From NCBI RefSeq assembly GCF_000006405.1, contig NW_003215793.1:6564-70563 (forward strand): a stretch of DNA of 64,000 nucleotides. Direction: 5' to 3'. The translations under genes were made by a program, and so were the position numbers. Of this stretch, positions 1 to 10,900 are shown one piece after another. The notes beneath the pieces are model-generated. The model searched no databases and was not told the DNA's origin. It saw only the letters and a program-made list of their open reading frames with translations. The first letter of the stretch is position 1. Each line of letters begins with the position of its first letter. Origin of the DNA: Perkinsus marinus ATCC 50983. Taxonomy: Eukaryota > Perkinsozoa > Perkinsida > Perkinsidae.

Positions 1-276
1 ATATACTCTGCTATATGCTCTATATACAGCATATGCTCTGCATGTAGTATATTGCCTTCAATGAGAGTCTTATAATCGGGTCGTGAGATTTGAACTGTAG
101 TAACCAGAAAGAAGTTTGCTATGCTTCCAAGTTTTATATGGATAAGCTCTGAGTGTTGAGTATGCGATACCGACACTGCACAATGGTCCAATTCGTTCCA
201 AGTTTCTACGCTCACTCATGGGCAACTTCTGCAAGTACGCCGAGACAAAATTCCACATTGAACTCATATTGCCAAG

Positions 277-669
277 TTACGATTGTCCCACCTCCTGGAA
301 TTTCGCATCCTCCCTCACATATCTCGAAATACTAGTCGGGCTTATCTCGAAATTGAACCGCTGCCGTAACAGCCTTCCTATCTCCGTGAACCGAGTAGTG
401 GGGGATCTTCTTAACACTTCAAAAATGAAGTCTCCGTACTCAGAAATTTTCCGCTTTCGCTCGGCAACTCTGCCGCCCTTCGGCAAGGAATTCGTCCTGC
501 CCGACTTCACCCAAGTGCGAGCGGTGCCTATCTTCACCCCCAGCGCGCAGGCGACTTCCCGCCAAGCGTTGCCATCCCGGGCTGCTTGGACGACTTGTGC
601 TCGGGTGGATTTGGGATAGGATTGGTATTGGCCCCTTCTCTTTGGGTGTCGATTTTCCATAGTTGACAT
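277..669 (-). pseudogene. Tc1/IS630-like transposase N-terminal part, probably degenerate
   Basis: About 130 residues from an ATG at 669 form two helix-turn-helix units (roughly residues 15-50 and 75-120: a Homeodomain-like segment ending in ARTWVKSGR, then a paired-like segment with SPTTRFTEIGRLL and SPTSISRYVR). This arrangement is typical of DNA-binding regions of Tc1/mariner-IS630 transposases. The frame stays open upstream to 789, through the MITE-T copy next to it. A TAA at 277-279 stops it, and the same frame is open again from 267 down to 70, so this may be an in-frame stop in a longer gene. No DDE catalytic domain is recognisable. The MITE-T copy at its 5' side suggests this element could be related to the source of that family (inference). 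A domesticated HTH protein is the alternative. Confidence 0.5.
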
Positions 670-690
670 CAGAGTGAGAACGTAAAGATA

Positions 691-892
691 AATATGCAAA
701 TGTGAAAGAATGTGTGTGTTTTCTATTCCGGGATTAATGATAGTGAACAACTTGTCGCTATCATAGTCTCGAAAGGTTACTTTTATCACATCACATGTTC
801 ATAGCAATGTTTACATTGTTTATGCGATATAGTTTCAGATCGATTCTTATTAATCTCGGAAAATAACACACATTTGCATCATATCAAATTGA
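691..892 (+). mobile_element. MITE-T copy 1
   Basis: Non-coding element of about 200 bp with imperfect inverted ends (left ATGCAAATGTG...TTCCGGGATTAAT, right the complement of ATGCAAATGTG...TTCCGAGATTAAT). Near-identical copies lie at 24671-24853 (inverted), 59938-60145 and 62850-63014. This copy abuts the transposase fragment. Confidence 0.7.
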
Positions 893-1064
893 CACACACT
901 GTATACCACTTTCACCCATCATTATCGTCCCCAGTGAGCAGTCGTGTATTTCCGATCGGCGTCTTATAGCATTATAAACATCACATTAGCATGGCGTGAC
1001 CAACCCATACGAGACTTATTCCACTGGATGGTGAGAGTCTCATTTTGGGAATCATCACCTATAA

Positions 1065-1185
1065 TGTTCCCAGGAGGAACTCGAACTTTTGCATTCTCCA
1101 CATGACTAGGGGCGCATTCTTCAATCAGTTTCCCATGTAAATATCTTCACACTAGTAGCATATTCCCCCTATTATCAAACCCTGG
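1065..1185 (+). repeat. Dispersed repeat R4, copy 1
   Basis: Shares TTCAATCAGTTTCCCATGTAAAT and a TATTATCAAACC tail with segments at 15001-15064, 47186-47310 and 60430-60515, and a short inverted piece at 39620-39665. No coding content is visible. Confidence 0.5.
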
Positions 1186-1654
1186 AGAACGTCTTCTCTC
1201 AAAACAGAAATGAGTCCCAACCAAACTCCTCACAGCTATTTCCCACTTACTCCCACGTCGGATCTCAAATGATTTGATTAACAACTAGAGACAATAGTTG
1301 ATATCCAATTAGCCCCCATTAGAAGCAGTTAATTGTCCAATAATGCTATGCGCTTCATCATTATCATCATCACCATGCACAATATCTGACATGACTTTCA
1401 CGCACCCCAGAGGAACTCCCAGGGAACACCTTCGCCCGTAGGAATCCACACAGTGAGTCGAGCTGCATGCCGCACGTACCAAATACAAGATAGTATTTTC
1501 ACCCACGAGCTCAGTCTTGTCATGTTCACCTGATTAAATCACCGAGATGGTCAGCAACAAGCCTGTGTAGATCTTTTCGGCAACTTATCTTCTTATGCAT
1601 ATCGCTCTGCTATGCACGGCTTGTATATATTCCGAGGCGAGGCCTTTCTTACGC

Positions 1655-1815
1655 AGTGTGGGAAAGATATGCATATGTGTTGTTGATAATATGAAAATTC
1701 TGAGAAAATTTTGTGAAATTATGATTGGTCCTAGTACACTTCTTCCCGAATACGTATGACTACTGAGGAAACTTCTGCACTCACCTATGAAAGCGGACAT
1801 ATTTTTCGACACTGT
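1655..1815 (+). repeat. MITE-C copy, decayed
   Basis: Starts near CAGTGTGGGAAAGATATGC and keeps the GATAATATGAAAATTCTGAG core and the trailing GAAAGCGGACATATTTTTC block of the MITE-C family, with several insertions and deletions. Confidence 0.5.
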
Positions 1816-3743
1816 TCGCGCGTGTTGAGCTGAATGTTTGCCAATCCTACCGACCAGCATAACAATCATGCGATGGAGGTACTCGATCGAGCCTCCACTC
1901 GCATAGCCCCGTCATAAGTATAGCTGCATTCATAAAAGTCGATCAGCGGTAAATATAAGTTTCCAAACGAATATTTTTACTATGTTTCACCACAGTTTTC
2001 ACCCCAATTCCTCACAATTTCTCAGAAAATTACCTCCTCCATAGCGTTCGCCTGTATTTCATCTCTGAGTGTCCGTAATAGTGGCAGAAATATACGTAAG
2101 AGCTCAATTCGATACTTCATACCACTCCATGCCGACATCGTAGGTGCATCAATCGAACCTAGTCATGTCTAATGGCGACTCAGAGCAGCGACAAGGATGA
2201 TACTACTTGTGAAACCAAAGGCCCTCTGACGCGCCACACCAACCTCATGTCGACACCTACTGATGCGGGTCCGAGCATCATCGATGAACTCTGCTAAAGA
2301 TGATGATGATTTTTCCTGAACATTGGGTATAGCATATGTTCTAGCGACCACTTATGCGATGTGCCCCTGTTGTAACACAATAATTGTCCCTATTTTGTCG
2401 TATTCATTATTGCTCAGCTCCTCACACAATTCGCTGTAACCTTATAGTTTCTTCTATCCACTAACGATAGTATCTTTGTTGAGTTCTGGAGTACGACAAC
2501 TCATTAGTCCATGAAATCATGAACATCTACTTCGACGAAGAAATGAATAGGAAACTCTCCGGGAAAACCGAACAAGATCTCTCCAGACTTCCTAAGTGGA
2601 CTAGTGTTGACCATCGGAATAGAGATAGTACGAACTTGAGCTCAGCACTAACGACTCTACTGAGAGCCATAGGCAGACCCCTGGATGCCATCCCTCACCC
2701 AGCGTGTCACCAACAAGGTCCCTACCTCTTCCTTATTGATAATATTCGCCGTGTCACCAACGAGCGATCCCTCCATCGCCGCCGCTACTCTGGGTACCGC
2801 CGAAGATACGACTACCCCTAACCATCATACAACATTATTTTACGAAGGGGACTTCAGTCAATCTTAAAAAATGACTCAGCCGCGCGCCCCCCGACGTTGG
2901 CTCTAGATACAAGTATTAAGTGCTAGAAATCCCAACATTGGAGAGGGGGCGAGGAGAGCGTTGAGTTTTATTATGTTCAACAAACTCTTTCACTACTCAA
3001 TAGCTCACTACTGTTATTCTGTCAGATCTAAATACCCATGGTGATCAGTTTATCTATTTTCCATCCTTACTAGCACGCACGCGCATAATAAAGACGTACA
3101 ATTTTCGAATGTGCATTTTTCCAGCGAAAGAAAAAATACGAATAAAACACCGTCAAGTATACTTATTTATTGTATTCTCCTCGTGTCACACAGTGTTACC
3201 ATCTCCAAAAATTTTTCTCGCCAAAACATACAGGACTTTTACCTTTATTTCGACGGCGCCCCTTCTCACAGTCTTGCTTGTCCTCCACCTTCGTAGATTT
3301 CGCCGCAGTTTCTCTCCGATAGGAAGGCCTGAACCAGACACTTCACATTCATAAATTATGAACCAAAGCCTGATTATAGCCATTGTATGAGTCACAAATC
3401 GAGACCGTGAGCTCCTTATAATAGAAAAGACATTTCTATGTAGAGACAGCAATAGCGATGATAAGCGCAACACGAAATACGTCCACACGAGAGCACTGAC
3501 TATGATACTCTCATTGAGCTCGTGCGACGGATGAACGAAACAATACCGAGGCCAACATTCATATGATATATCACTGAGTAAATCCAAATCGTTGCTCACC
3601 ATTAGAAAACGGCACCGCATTTGAGGTTTCGAAGTGGCTATAGCAACCGTATATAAGGGTAATTCATGCATGTTGCTTCTGATGCATTTATTTATATTAT
3701 CAATGCATCGAATGCATCATGATATCATTATAAATTTTATAAT

Positions 3744-4126
3744 TGTCGTGAAATATATTTTTCATATCACTAGGGCTGTGAAACTCCATTGAATGCATTC
3801 ACGACTTGATTTATGCCTAGTATAAATTTTTATAATAGACATAAACCAAGTTTCACCCTGGTGATATCAAAAGTATATTTCACGACTACTGCATCTCACC
3901 GCGAATATCACCGAGTATTACGCCACTTCACGTAAAACGGGTTGCGAAACTCCATTGAATGTATTCACGACTTGATTTATGCCTAGTATAAATTTCTATA
4001 ATAGACATAAACCAAGTTTCACCCTAGTGATATCAAAAGTACATTTCACGACTACTGCATATCACCGAGTATTTCACCACTTCACGTAAAACGGGTTGTG
4101 AAACTCCAATATATTTTTCATGAAGA
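3744..4126. repeat. MITE-G cluster with a 174-bp tandem duplication
   Basis: A partial MITE-G end is followed by two tandem units (about 3778-3951 and 3952-4111), each made of MITE-G sequence plus an insert of about 60 bp. The insert is a near-perfect inverted repeat (TTTATGCCTAGTATAAA against TTTATAATAGACATAAA). The nested palindrome is present in both units, so the tandem duplication came after its insertion. Confidence 0.65.
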
Positions 4127-4191
4127 TAACAAAGAACCCGATTCCGCGTGCTAAATCACCGTTAATCGACCCATACCCGAGATGGCCTTCA

Positions 4192-5593
4192 CTACCGATC
4201 GATCTTCCTCTCCAGCTTGTCAGCCGTCAAAGCTTCTCTCGCCCTACTTAGCATCATCTCAACTGGGTCTTCAACAACATCCTTTTCCTCAGGATGTGGT
4301 TTCTCAGCAGTTATGATTGCACATTGCTGTGGTTGGTCAGTAACAATCTCTGTAGTGCTAGGAGGCTCGGGAACTTCAACTCTGGCGGTCGCGCGTAATC
4401 TGGCGAGGTCGCTAATGATTGATTCCGCAGCCTGAGGAATTGATGATAAATATTGACAAATGTCGTTGACCGATACAATTTGAAATTTTGTGAGAAATGC
4501 ATTCTAATTATTGCACAATACTAATAATGGAGTTTAATCAATCACGCTCAGTTGCACAACAGTGGTGGGTGTTGGGATACGAGTTTGACGAGCTCAGCGG
4601 AGAGCGTGGTCCATCCCAGATCCACCACCCATCATAATATGGAGTGAGCGAAGACTCTTTATGTCCTACCACTGTTGAGCAACTAAGATTGATCTGACTT
4701 TAGTCTATGGAAAAGCAATGGCTGAGGAGTATTCGATCATTTTGACCGACATTGTACAGGTAGTTGTGAAAATTTCGGTTGCAATCCTAACCTCATTATT
4801 GAAGTTTCACCCGTTTAACGTGAAGCGGCGTAATACTCCATGTGAATGATAATACGTATATGTTTCCGCGACCGATAACACTAACATTGTTTTTCGCGAA
4901 GTGAAATATGAAATAATATGTTTTTCACTAGTGTTTTTCATATCACAGATGAAACTCCAGTAGTATTATTAGAGTAATAATACTATTATAAAGTAGCGCA
5001 ACTGATCACATTATTATTAATAAAAATAATGTCATTTCACTTCATATTCTTGGGATTGCAGTCACAGTTGAAAATACCTCGAAAATTTTACGATAAAAAT
5101 TTCCCTGTAGGATTTTTTCCGAGAATATGAAAAAAATAGAATATTGAAAATGAATTATCAAAATATATTTAAAATATTTTTATGAATAGGAATTTTCATC
5201 TAATAAAATAAAATTACAATATCATGGAATCACCGATGATGAGCATCCACATGGGAATGAGCGCTGTAGATGACCTCAAAGGGAAAACATGTTGAGCCGC
5301 TGAAATACTCAATTTTACAATGGAGTTTCACTCGTTTTACGTGAACTGGTCTAAAACTCCGTAAAAAACGCGATATTCACACTACGCAGTAGCCGTGAAA
5401 TATGTTTTTCATATCGCGGGTGAAACTCCAATAATGTCCGATTTAGTTTCGCTTTATCAAGTTAGCAACAATCCCCATACCACACCTTCAACTCATCGTA
5501 ATCATCTCTGATCTGCCCAAGAGGCCCACGTCCATCTGCTAGGGTAATGGCAATCTCACTTAATGCTCTCAGAAGGTCATCGTCAACAAACAT
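4192..5593 (-). CDS. Uncharacterised protein, two exons seen; gene broken near its 5' end by the LTR element
   Basis: Two coding-like segments run on the minus strand. The 5' one starts at an ATG at 5593 and ends at a GTGTGG donor at 5486 (36 codons, acidic start MFVDDDLLRALSE). The 3' one runs from a CTCAG acceptor at 4431 to TAG at 4192 (80 codons, acidic and hydrophilic, ending in a lysine/arginine-rich helix DKLERKIDR). Both boundaries are phase 0, so they can be joined directly or through exons I did not resolve; the spacer is full of MITE-G. I recognise no family. Removing the LTR element places an ATG (12291 side, MMASANYNALMQRLLSK) just upstream, but no single frame joins it cleanly to the ATG at 5593. 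The original start and first exon are therefore uncertain. Confidence 0.4.
4551..4687. repeat. Inverted-repeat element (about 137 bp)
   Basis: Outer arms AGTTGCACAACAGTGGT and ACCACTGTTGAGCAACT are inverted copies with two mismatches, enclosing about 100 bp. It looks like a small MITE or a foldback; no second copy was found in this window. Confidence 0.55.
4798..4960. mobile_element. MITE-G copy
   Basis: Begins TTGAAGTTTCACCCG and ends GATGAAACTCCA. The interior is expanded and diverged. Confidence 0.65.
5320..5431. mobile_element. MITE-G copy
   Basis: Intact ends ATGGAGTTTCACTCG and GGGTGAAACTCCAAT, with the diagnostic GCAGTAGCCGTGAAATATG core. Confidence 0.75.
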
Positions 5594-5627
5594 ACTGCAC
5601 TTTACTCAAAAGTCGCTGCATCAGCGC

Positions 5628-5978
5628 AATAGTAGCGCTCGACCTTCCTGCATCTGCATGAATCAGCAGTTTCATGATTCATGTGGTCTCGCCATTTCTA
5701 TTGCTCTATGATTGGTCTGAGCATCTCCATTGTGGCACGAGTGATTGCTGTTATCTCACTCAGTTCAGTTTATTCTGTTCTTCCTTGCCCTTGCTATTGG
5801 GCTCGTCACTCTCTCTCTGGCTCTATACTGTCGTCCTTGCGTCTGTCTTCACCTACTGCTGCCTGGTTGAAGACTACCTTCAGTATATCCTGCAACTACC
5901 CTATTATTGCTACATCTCTACTAGTTATTGGGTGTTGAGTCAGAGACGTCCATCGCAGTGTTACCAAGCACTGCTATT
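5628..5978 (+). repeat. 5' LTR
   Basis: 351 bp, matches 11910-12260 base for base as far as I compared. Termini AATAG/CTATT. A 114-147 codon open frame inside both LTRs is incidental. Confidence 0.9.
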
Positions 5979-6025
5979 ATCATCCGAGAAACTACTCTTC
6001 AACGAACTATCTATCTATTTGGTTT

Positions 6026-7912
6026 ATGAACTTCAACCCAGGTCATCGTGTTTCACCAAGGTTGCATCGACAGCAACCCATGCTGGATCCCCAGCCTGCT
6101 TCTACAAGGTCTACTGATCCACCCCAAGCTCTTCCTAGAGCTGATGGCGTACAGCCGGTCCAAGTGTCTTCTGGCGAAGATAACCCCTCGCCTGTTCAGA
6201 GTCCTACCACTGGCGGTAGACCTGGACAGGAGGGTGCTGCTGCTTCAAGTGGTTCACAGCCGAGGTCTCTACTCTATATGTCCGATCATCAGCAAGGAGA
6301 GTTCAGCCTTCTAAGTCCCTCTCCTACGGAAGTGGATAATGCCGCTCTACCGGTCAGCCGACACTTCGGCCTTGACAGTTCTCCGGAGTCAAAGCCGTCC
6401 GAGACTTTCGATCGTCGAGGCCTTCCCGAACAAGCTTCTTACCAGGTCCACTATAACTATTCTGCTCCGCCATCCAAGACTCCATCCCCGGCGCCGCTTT
6501 TACGTCCAAGGGTGGAGCAGCCTTCGTTGGTACAACAGAAACCCCAATGCGATGTTGTGGACCGACACCCTCCCCAACCAGCCGGCCAGCCTGGTCATAT
6601 CAATGCTCTGTTCCAGCAGTTCTGCGACTTCATGGCGTCTCAGAACTGCTCACCTACGGCACCTGCAAACTTCGGCCCGGTTGGCATTGAGAGGCAACCT
6701 GCGGCGTCTATCATCGACTTACCTTCTCCGCCTGCTCCGACCCTCTCTGCCCCGAAGCCGATGGTCGCTAATACCACTCCGCAATTCGGCCCGACGGGTA
6801 ACAACATCGTCCTTGCTGATGCTGACGACAACATACGGAGCATTGAGCGGAGTATTCTGGCGGATATCAATGACCGTCGAGGACGTCCGACCCCCGGAGA
6901 TAGTTGGGCACAAGAAAGGTCGAGAATGGCTGCAGCCTCGGCCAAGGGTCCACCGGGGGGAAGTTGGCGAGGTCCAGCGGACGTGACGGAGGTCAGAAGT
7001 CTTGGGGACTTCCTACATGAACTTGAATGCTCCTCAATGGTGTTCCGATTGGGAACGGACAGCTTTAGGTTTATTTACCTCTTCGAGAACTTGGGTACCC
7101 ATGTTGCCCTTCAACTAAGCCTGAAGTTGGAGTCTACCTACGGTGCTATTGGTAATATCCCCCATGGTCGTCAGTATGAAGCAGCAGTGGCCGCTTTGCG
7201 ATCGATCTACACGTCGGTGCAGGGTAACGACGATAGTTCTGTCCTTAATCGGTGGTATATCCTCAATGCTGCTGACTTCCCTACCTACCAACTTTTTGAG
7301 GAAGAGTTCACCACCTTACTAGCTCAGCTCCGACGACGTGGCCATCTACTTCCGGTATCACAGGCCAATGGCCGCTTGCTCGCGGCTCTGCCATCAGGAG
7401 TGCGTGCCTGGGCATCCGACCACCTCTCTCTAATGCTGGACGAGAACGAGTTCCAACGTCGAGTGCGGGTCCATTGCGTTAACCACGGCATTGGAACGGG
7501 ATGGAGCACTTTGAAGCCAGGACATTGGGTCCTGGATAAGCACGGTCGGTATGTTAAGAAGCTCACCTCATGCTCTACGGCAGTGTGCACTTCCGGCCCG
7601 TCAGCTAATACTCTCCCTTCCGTGGCTACTGTTCACGAGACTACCTGGTCTCAGAGTACTCCTCCTGCTGTTCACCCTGGTTTGCCCCCTACTTCGGTGC
7701 CTTCGGCCTCGGTAAGTTCGCCTCAAGTCCTCGCGGCAACTACGGCTGTCGGTGACAAGTCATCTAGCGTTGCCATTGATGGTGGTCCTAAAGGCCAACG
7801 GCGTCCTGGCAATGCTCCTGGCCAGAAGAGGCCAAAACTCACTTGCTATCGTTGTCGTGATCAAACAGGTGGTCATTCTTTCAACGACTGCCCAGCCTCT
7901 TCCCCCGACTGA
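6026..7912 (+). CDS. Gag polyprotein of the LTR retrotransposon
   Basis: 628 codons from the first ATG after the 5' LTR. The first ~330 residues are proline-, serine- and glutamine-rich. A helical capsid-like region follows (about 330-490, with LGDFLHELECSSMVFRLG and the tryptophan/tyrosine-rich RWYILNAADFPTYQLFEEEF). The C-terminus carries a zinc knuckle variant, C607-X2-C610-X6-H617-X4-C622, before the TGA at 7910. The usual retroviral-type knuckle is CX2CX4HX4C, so this one has a longer loop. Two classical knuckles follow at once in the pol frame, so Gag-Pol but not Gag alone would carry three. Expected role: coat protein of the virus-like particle, binding the element's RNA. Confidence 0.85.
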   Translation: MNFNPGHRVSPRLHRQQPMLDPQPASTRSTDPPQALPRADGVQPVQVSSGEDNPSPVQSPTTGGRPGQEGAAASSGSQPRSLLYMSDHQQGEFSLLSPSPTEVDNAALPVSRHFGLDSSPESKPSETFDRRGLPEQASYQVHYNYSAPPSKTPSPAPLLRPRVEQPSLVQQKPQCDVVDRHPPQPAGQPGHINALFQQFCDFMASQNCSPTAPANFGPVGIERQPAASIIDLPSPPAPTLSAPKPMVANTTPQFGPTGNNIVLADADDNIRSIERSILADINDRRGRPTPGDSWAQERSRMAAASAKGPPGGSWRGPADVTEVRSLGDFLHELECSSMVFRLGTDSFRFIYLFENLGTHVALQLSLKLESTYGAIGNIPHGRQYEAAVAALRSIYTSVQGNDDSSVLNRWYILNAADFPTYQLFEEEFTTLLAQLRRRGHLLPVSQANGRLLAALPSGVRAWASDHLSLMLDENEFQRRVRVHCVNHGIGTGWSTLKPGHWVLDKHGRYVKKLTSCSTAVCTSGPSANTLPSVATVHETTWSQSTPPAVHPGLPPTSVPSASVSSPQVLAATTAVGDKSSSVAIDGGPKGQRRPGNAPGQKRPKLTCYRCRDQTGGHSFNDCPASSPD

Positions 7913-10900
7913 AATCGACAAGCGTTGCCGCAAGTGTGGACTTCACCGTCACAAGACTGAGCAATGTGACAACCGCATAGTTGCGGCTGGTATTCCTTGC
8001 GGTCGCTGTCTGCAAGCTGGCCATCTTGCTTTCATATGCCCTGCCGAGAAGCCCCGCAAGCTCCCCGTCCAGTCTAATGCTACGCTGCTTGCTGATGCAG
8101 CCTCTTTGGTGCCTGGTATAACGGTTGATATGTACGAGCCAGCTGAGTCTTTGGGGTGTATTGATACACCAGCTCCTGCTGGTCCTGGTGCTCTCTGTTC
8201 TTCTATCAAGGTGGTATCTGAGATGGGTCATGAGAATCCGGTATCAGTGGCCTGTCTGTTGGATACGGGTGCCAGCTGTAACTTCGCTCAGCTTTCGGTG
8301 GCCAATCGTCTGGGACGAGTGGTGACATTACCATCTCCGAAGCCTTTTCGCGTGGCCAACAAACAAACCTTCTTCGCCACTCAAGCTGTCCAACTCACGG
8401 TGCTGACCATTAGCTCTCGTATCAAGCTGGACTTCCTAGTGGTGTCAGAGCTGACCACTCCCCTGGTCATCGGTATGCATGGTCTTTCAGCCCTGGGGAT
8501 GATGATATGGATATCTCCTGGAGCTTGCTCGGTCAGAACTGGTATCGGCCCGTTACAGTGGCACCAAGTTCAAGAAAGCCTAGCCAAGCATCGTCGACAG
8601 CCCTCTAAGAAGAGTGCTGGGACACAGGCCGATGACGTTACCCGGCCAACCGACTTGCTTACTCTGGTAGACAACCCTATCCGGTATGCTGAAGCTCTCG
8701 ACAGCCACCACCACTGTGACGTTTTCCCCTTCTCTGGGGCACCCGAGTGTCTAGCCGGTCTATCCCCTGCTATCAGTGATCTACAGTCTGATGACAGCCC
8801 AATCCTTAGCCAGGCTTATGACCTGTCCGAACCCAAGGTGGATACTCCATCCTCTACTGATGAGGGCACTACTCAGGTGATGGACTTCGACCTGCCCTAT
8901 AGTGAGCTGTACTCTCAAGGGCCTAAAGATCTGCTCGTCTCGGTCGACAAGGGTTCTATGGTACTCAAGAATGGGAAAGTCATCATTGCTCGCCGTATGA
9001 CCATGCAGCTGCCCTTCATTGGTGCTGGTCGTACTCCACCCTTTCGGTTGAGGCAGCTCATCCGCCGTGACTTGGCCCTGCTCAGCCGATTGCAGCAATC
9101 GGGTCATCTCGAGATTTATGACGGTCTTCTGGACTCCTTCAAAAAGGCCCGCTATATTCGGCCCGTGACGACCAGTGATGTCGAGGCCGATCTAAGTGAC
9201 TCCTACTACATGCCTCACTTCCCAGTGTTCACTACTTCCAAGACCAGTCCGTGCCGTCCGGTGTGGTGTGGTAACGAGCTCTCCTCCTACCTCTGTCGCG
9301 GTTATATCTCAGATGTGGAGGCTACCATTATCAGTTCATGGATGGCGCTGCGCACTAGCCCTTTCTATGCGACCACAGATCTCAGCCGTGCGTTCTATTC
9401 GCTCAAGGTCAAGAAAAGTGATCGCAAGTACCAGCGCTTTATCTATCGTGGATCTGCCTTTGAGTTCGCCGTTGTCATGATGGGATTGCGTCCCAGCCCG
9501 GCCATGCTTATGCGAGCATTGCGTCCTATCGCTTCTCTGGCAATGTACATATTGACGTTTCTCTTCGGTGACCCCGGTCCGCAGGGATCCGCTATCGATC
9601 CTGCTTTTGTTCGGCCCGGACCGATCACTCGCCACTTTGCCACCTACGGAGACTTCTCCAGTTACAATACGGCGCTATCCTGGTTGCGTCTGTTCCTGGA
9701 TGATGCTACGCTGACGGCTAAAACAGAGACTGCAAGATCGACGGGCATCGAGGTCTTCAGAGGAGTCGCCAGATACTTTGGTTTCCTTTGTGAGGAAGAC
9801 AAAGAGAGCGATGACACTAGTGCTAGCGTAGTGAAGCATTTGGGTGTCCTGATCCACCACGGCTCCCTTATATCACCGGTCCGCGTGGCACCCCTATCCT
9901 CTCTACCGGAGACCTCCTTCAGCGAGCTTGGCGAAGACACTCTCCTTAGTCTTGACCATGCTCCTGCACTCTCACTGGAGCACTTCACTCATATGGATGC
10001 ACTTTCCTTCTGTGGCCTCGACAATCTCTCGGACCTGGGCGTGACCCCTCGGATGGTTGACTCATGGTTACGTCAATTCTTCGATCCGATGGGGCTTTGG
10101 CTGGAGCTTATGCTACGTGGTCGACTTCTACATCGTAAACTCTCCTCTGTAGTGACGTCACCCGATTCTACTGTGCATGACGTTGCTCTTCTGACGGAGC
10201 TAGTGGGCCTTTACCGTGCCCTCTCTAGTGTGCCGAGAGTTTCCCGTTACCTTTCCGGCCCGTTCTTCATCACTGTCGACGCTAGTAAGGAGATCATTGC
10301 CGTCGTGGTCTGCGACAAGCTTGGGACACGGCTTTTCGCTCGAGCTCAAGTCATCCCTTCGGCCCGTCTATCTTGGACCATAGTGAGACAGGAGCTTACG
10401 GCTATTCTCCTCGGTGTTGAAGTGGGCACCTTCCTCTCCAGCCTCGGTGTGAAGGCTCGGTATATGTGCACGGACAGTCTCATCAACCTCGCTCGTTGTA
10501 CTGCCAGCAAGTTTCGTACAAAAGGCTTACCAGCGTGGGAGATTCTGAACATCCATAAAGCGCGTGAGGGATTGGTCAAGCTGGGACTGTCGCTACATCA
10601 TATACCTGGTCGATTCAACCCCGCTGATGGCCCTACTAGATCTCGTGTTATCGATCTAGGTCCTCATCTAGAGAAGGAGCAACTGCAATTCTTTGAGGAC
10701 CTTCTACGTCAGCCGCACCGCCCCCTTCGATTCTGGAGTACTGCCGAGATTACTTCAGAGGTCGCCGAGGGCCCGGAGGATGTAGATATTGCGTTGCTGT
10801 CAGCTGCTACTGATGACCCTCCGCCCCCTGCACCTGAGGTTCCCGAGGGCTTCTCCAATGACCTATTGGCTAGGATTCGCTCTGAGCAGCAAGATGATCC

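Larger units (their letters stand above)
893..3743. other. Gene-poor stretch, no gene I can support
   Basis: Only short overlapping open frames occur here. It holds a dispersed-repeat copy at 1065-1185 and a decayed MITE-C copy at 1655-1815. The longest frame (3186-3671, minus, 161 codons) has no recognisable motif. A minus-strand piece near 3260-3340 reads as a lysine/arginine-rich possible exon ending at a GTAAAA donor, but nothing joins to it. Confidence 0.5.

Noticed and set aside
1-60. Low-complexity ATATG/CTCT words as a possible promoter or origin
   Set aside because: Just A+T-rich short repeats, with nothing specific.
3186-3671. Minus-strand ORF of 161 codons
   Set aside because: No recognisable motif, odd composition and no splice partners; left as unsupported.
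5674-6117. ORF of 147 codons at the start of the retrotransposon
   Set aside because: It lies mostly in the LTR and is repeated in the 3' LTR; chance frame in repeat DNA.
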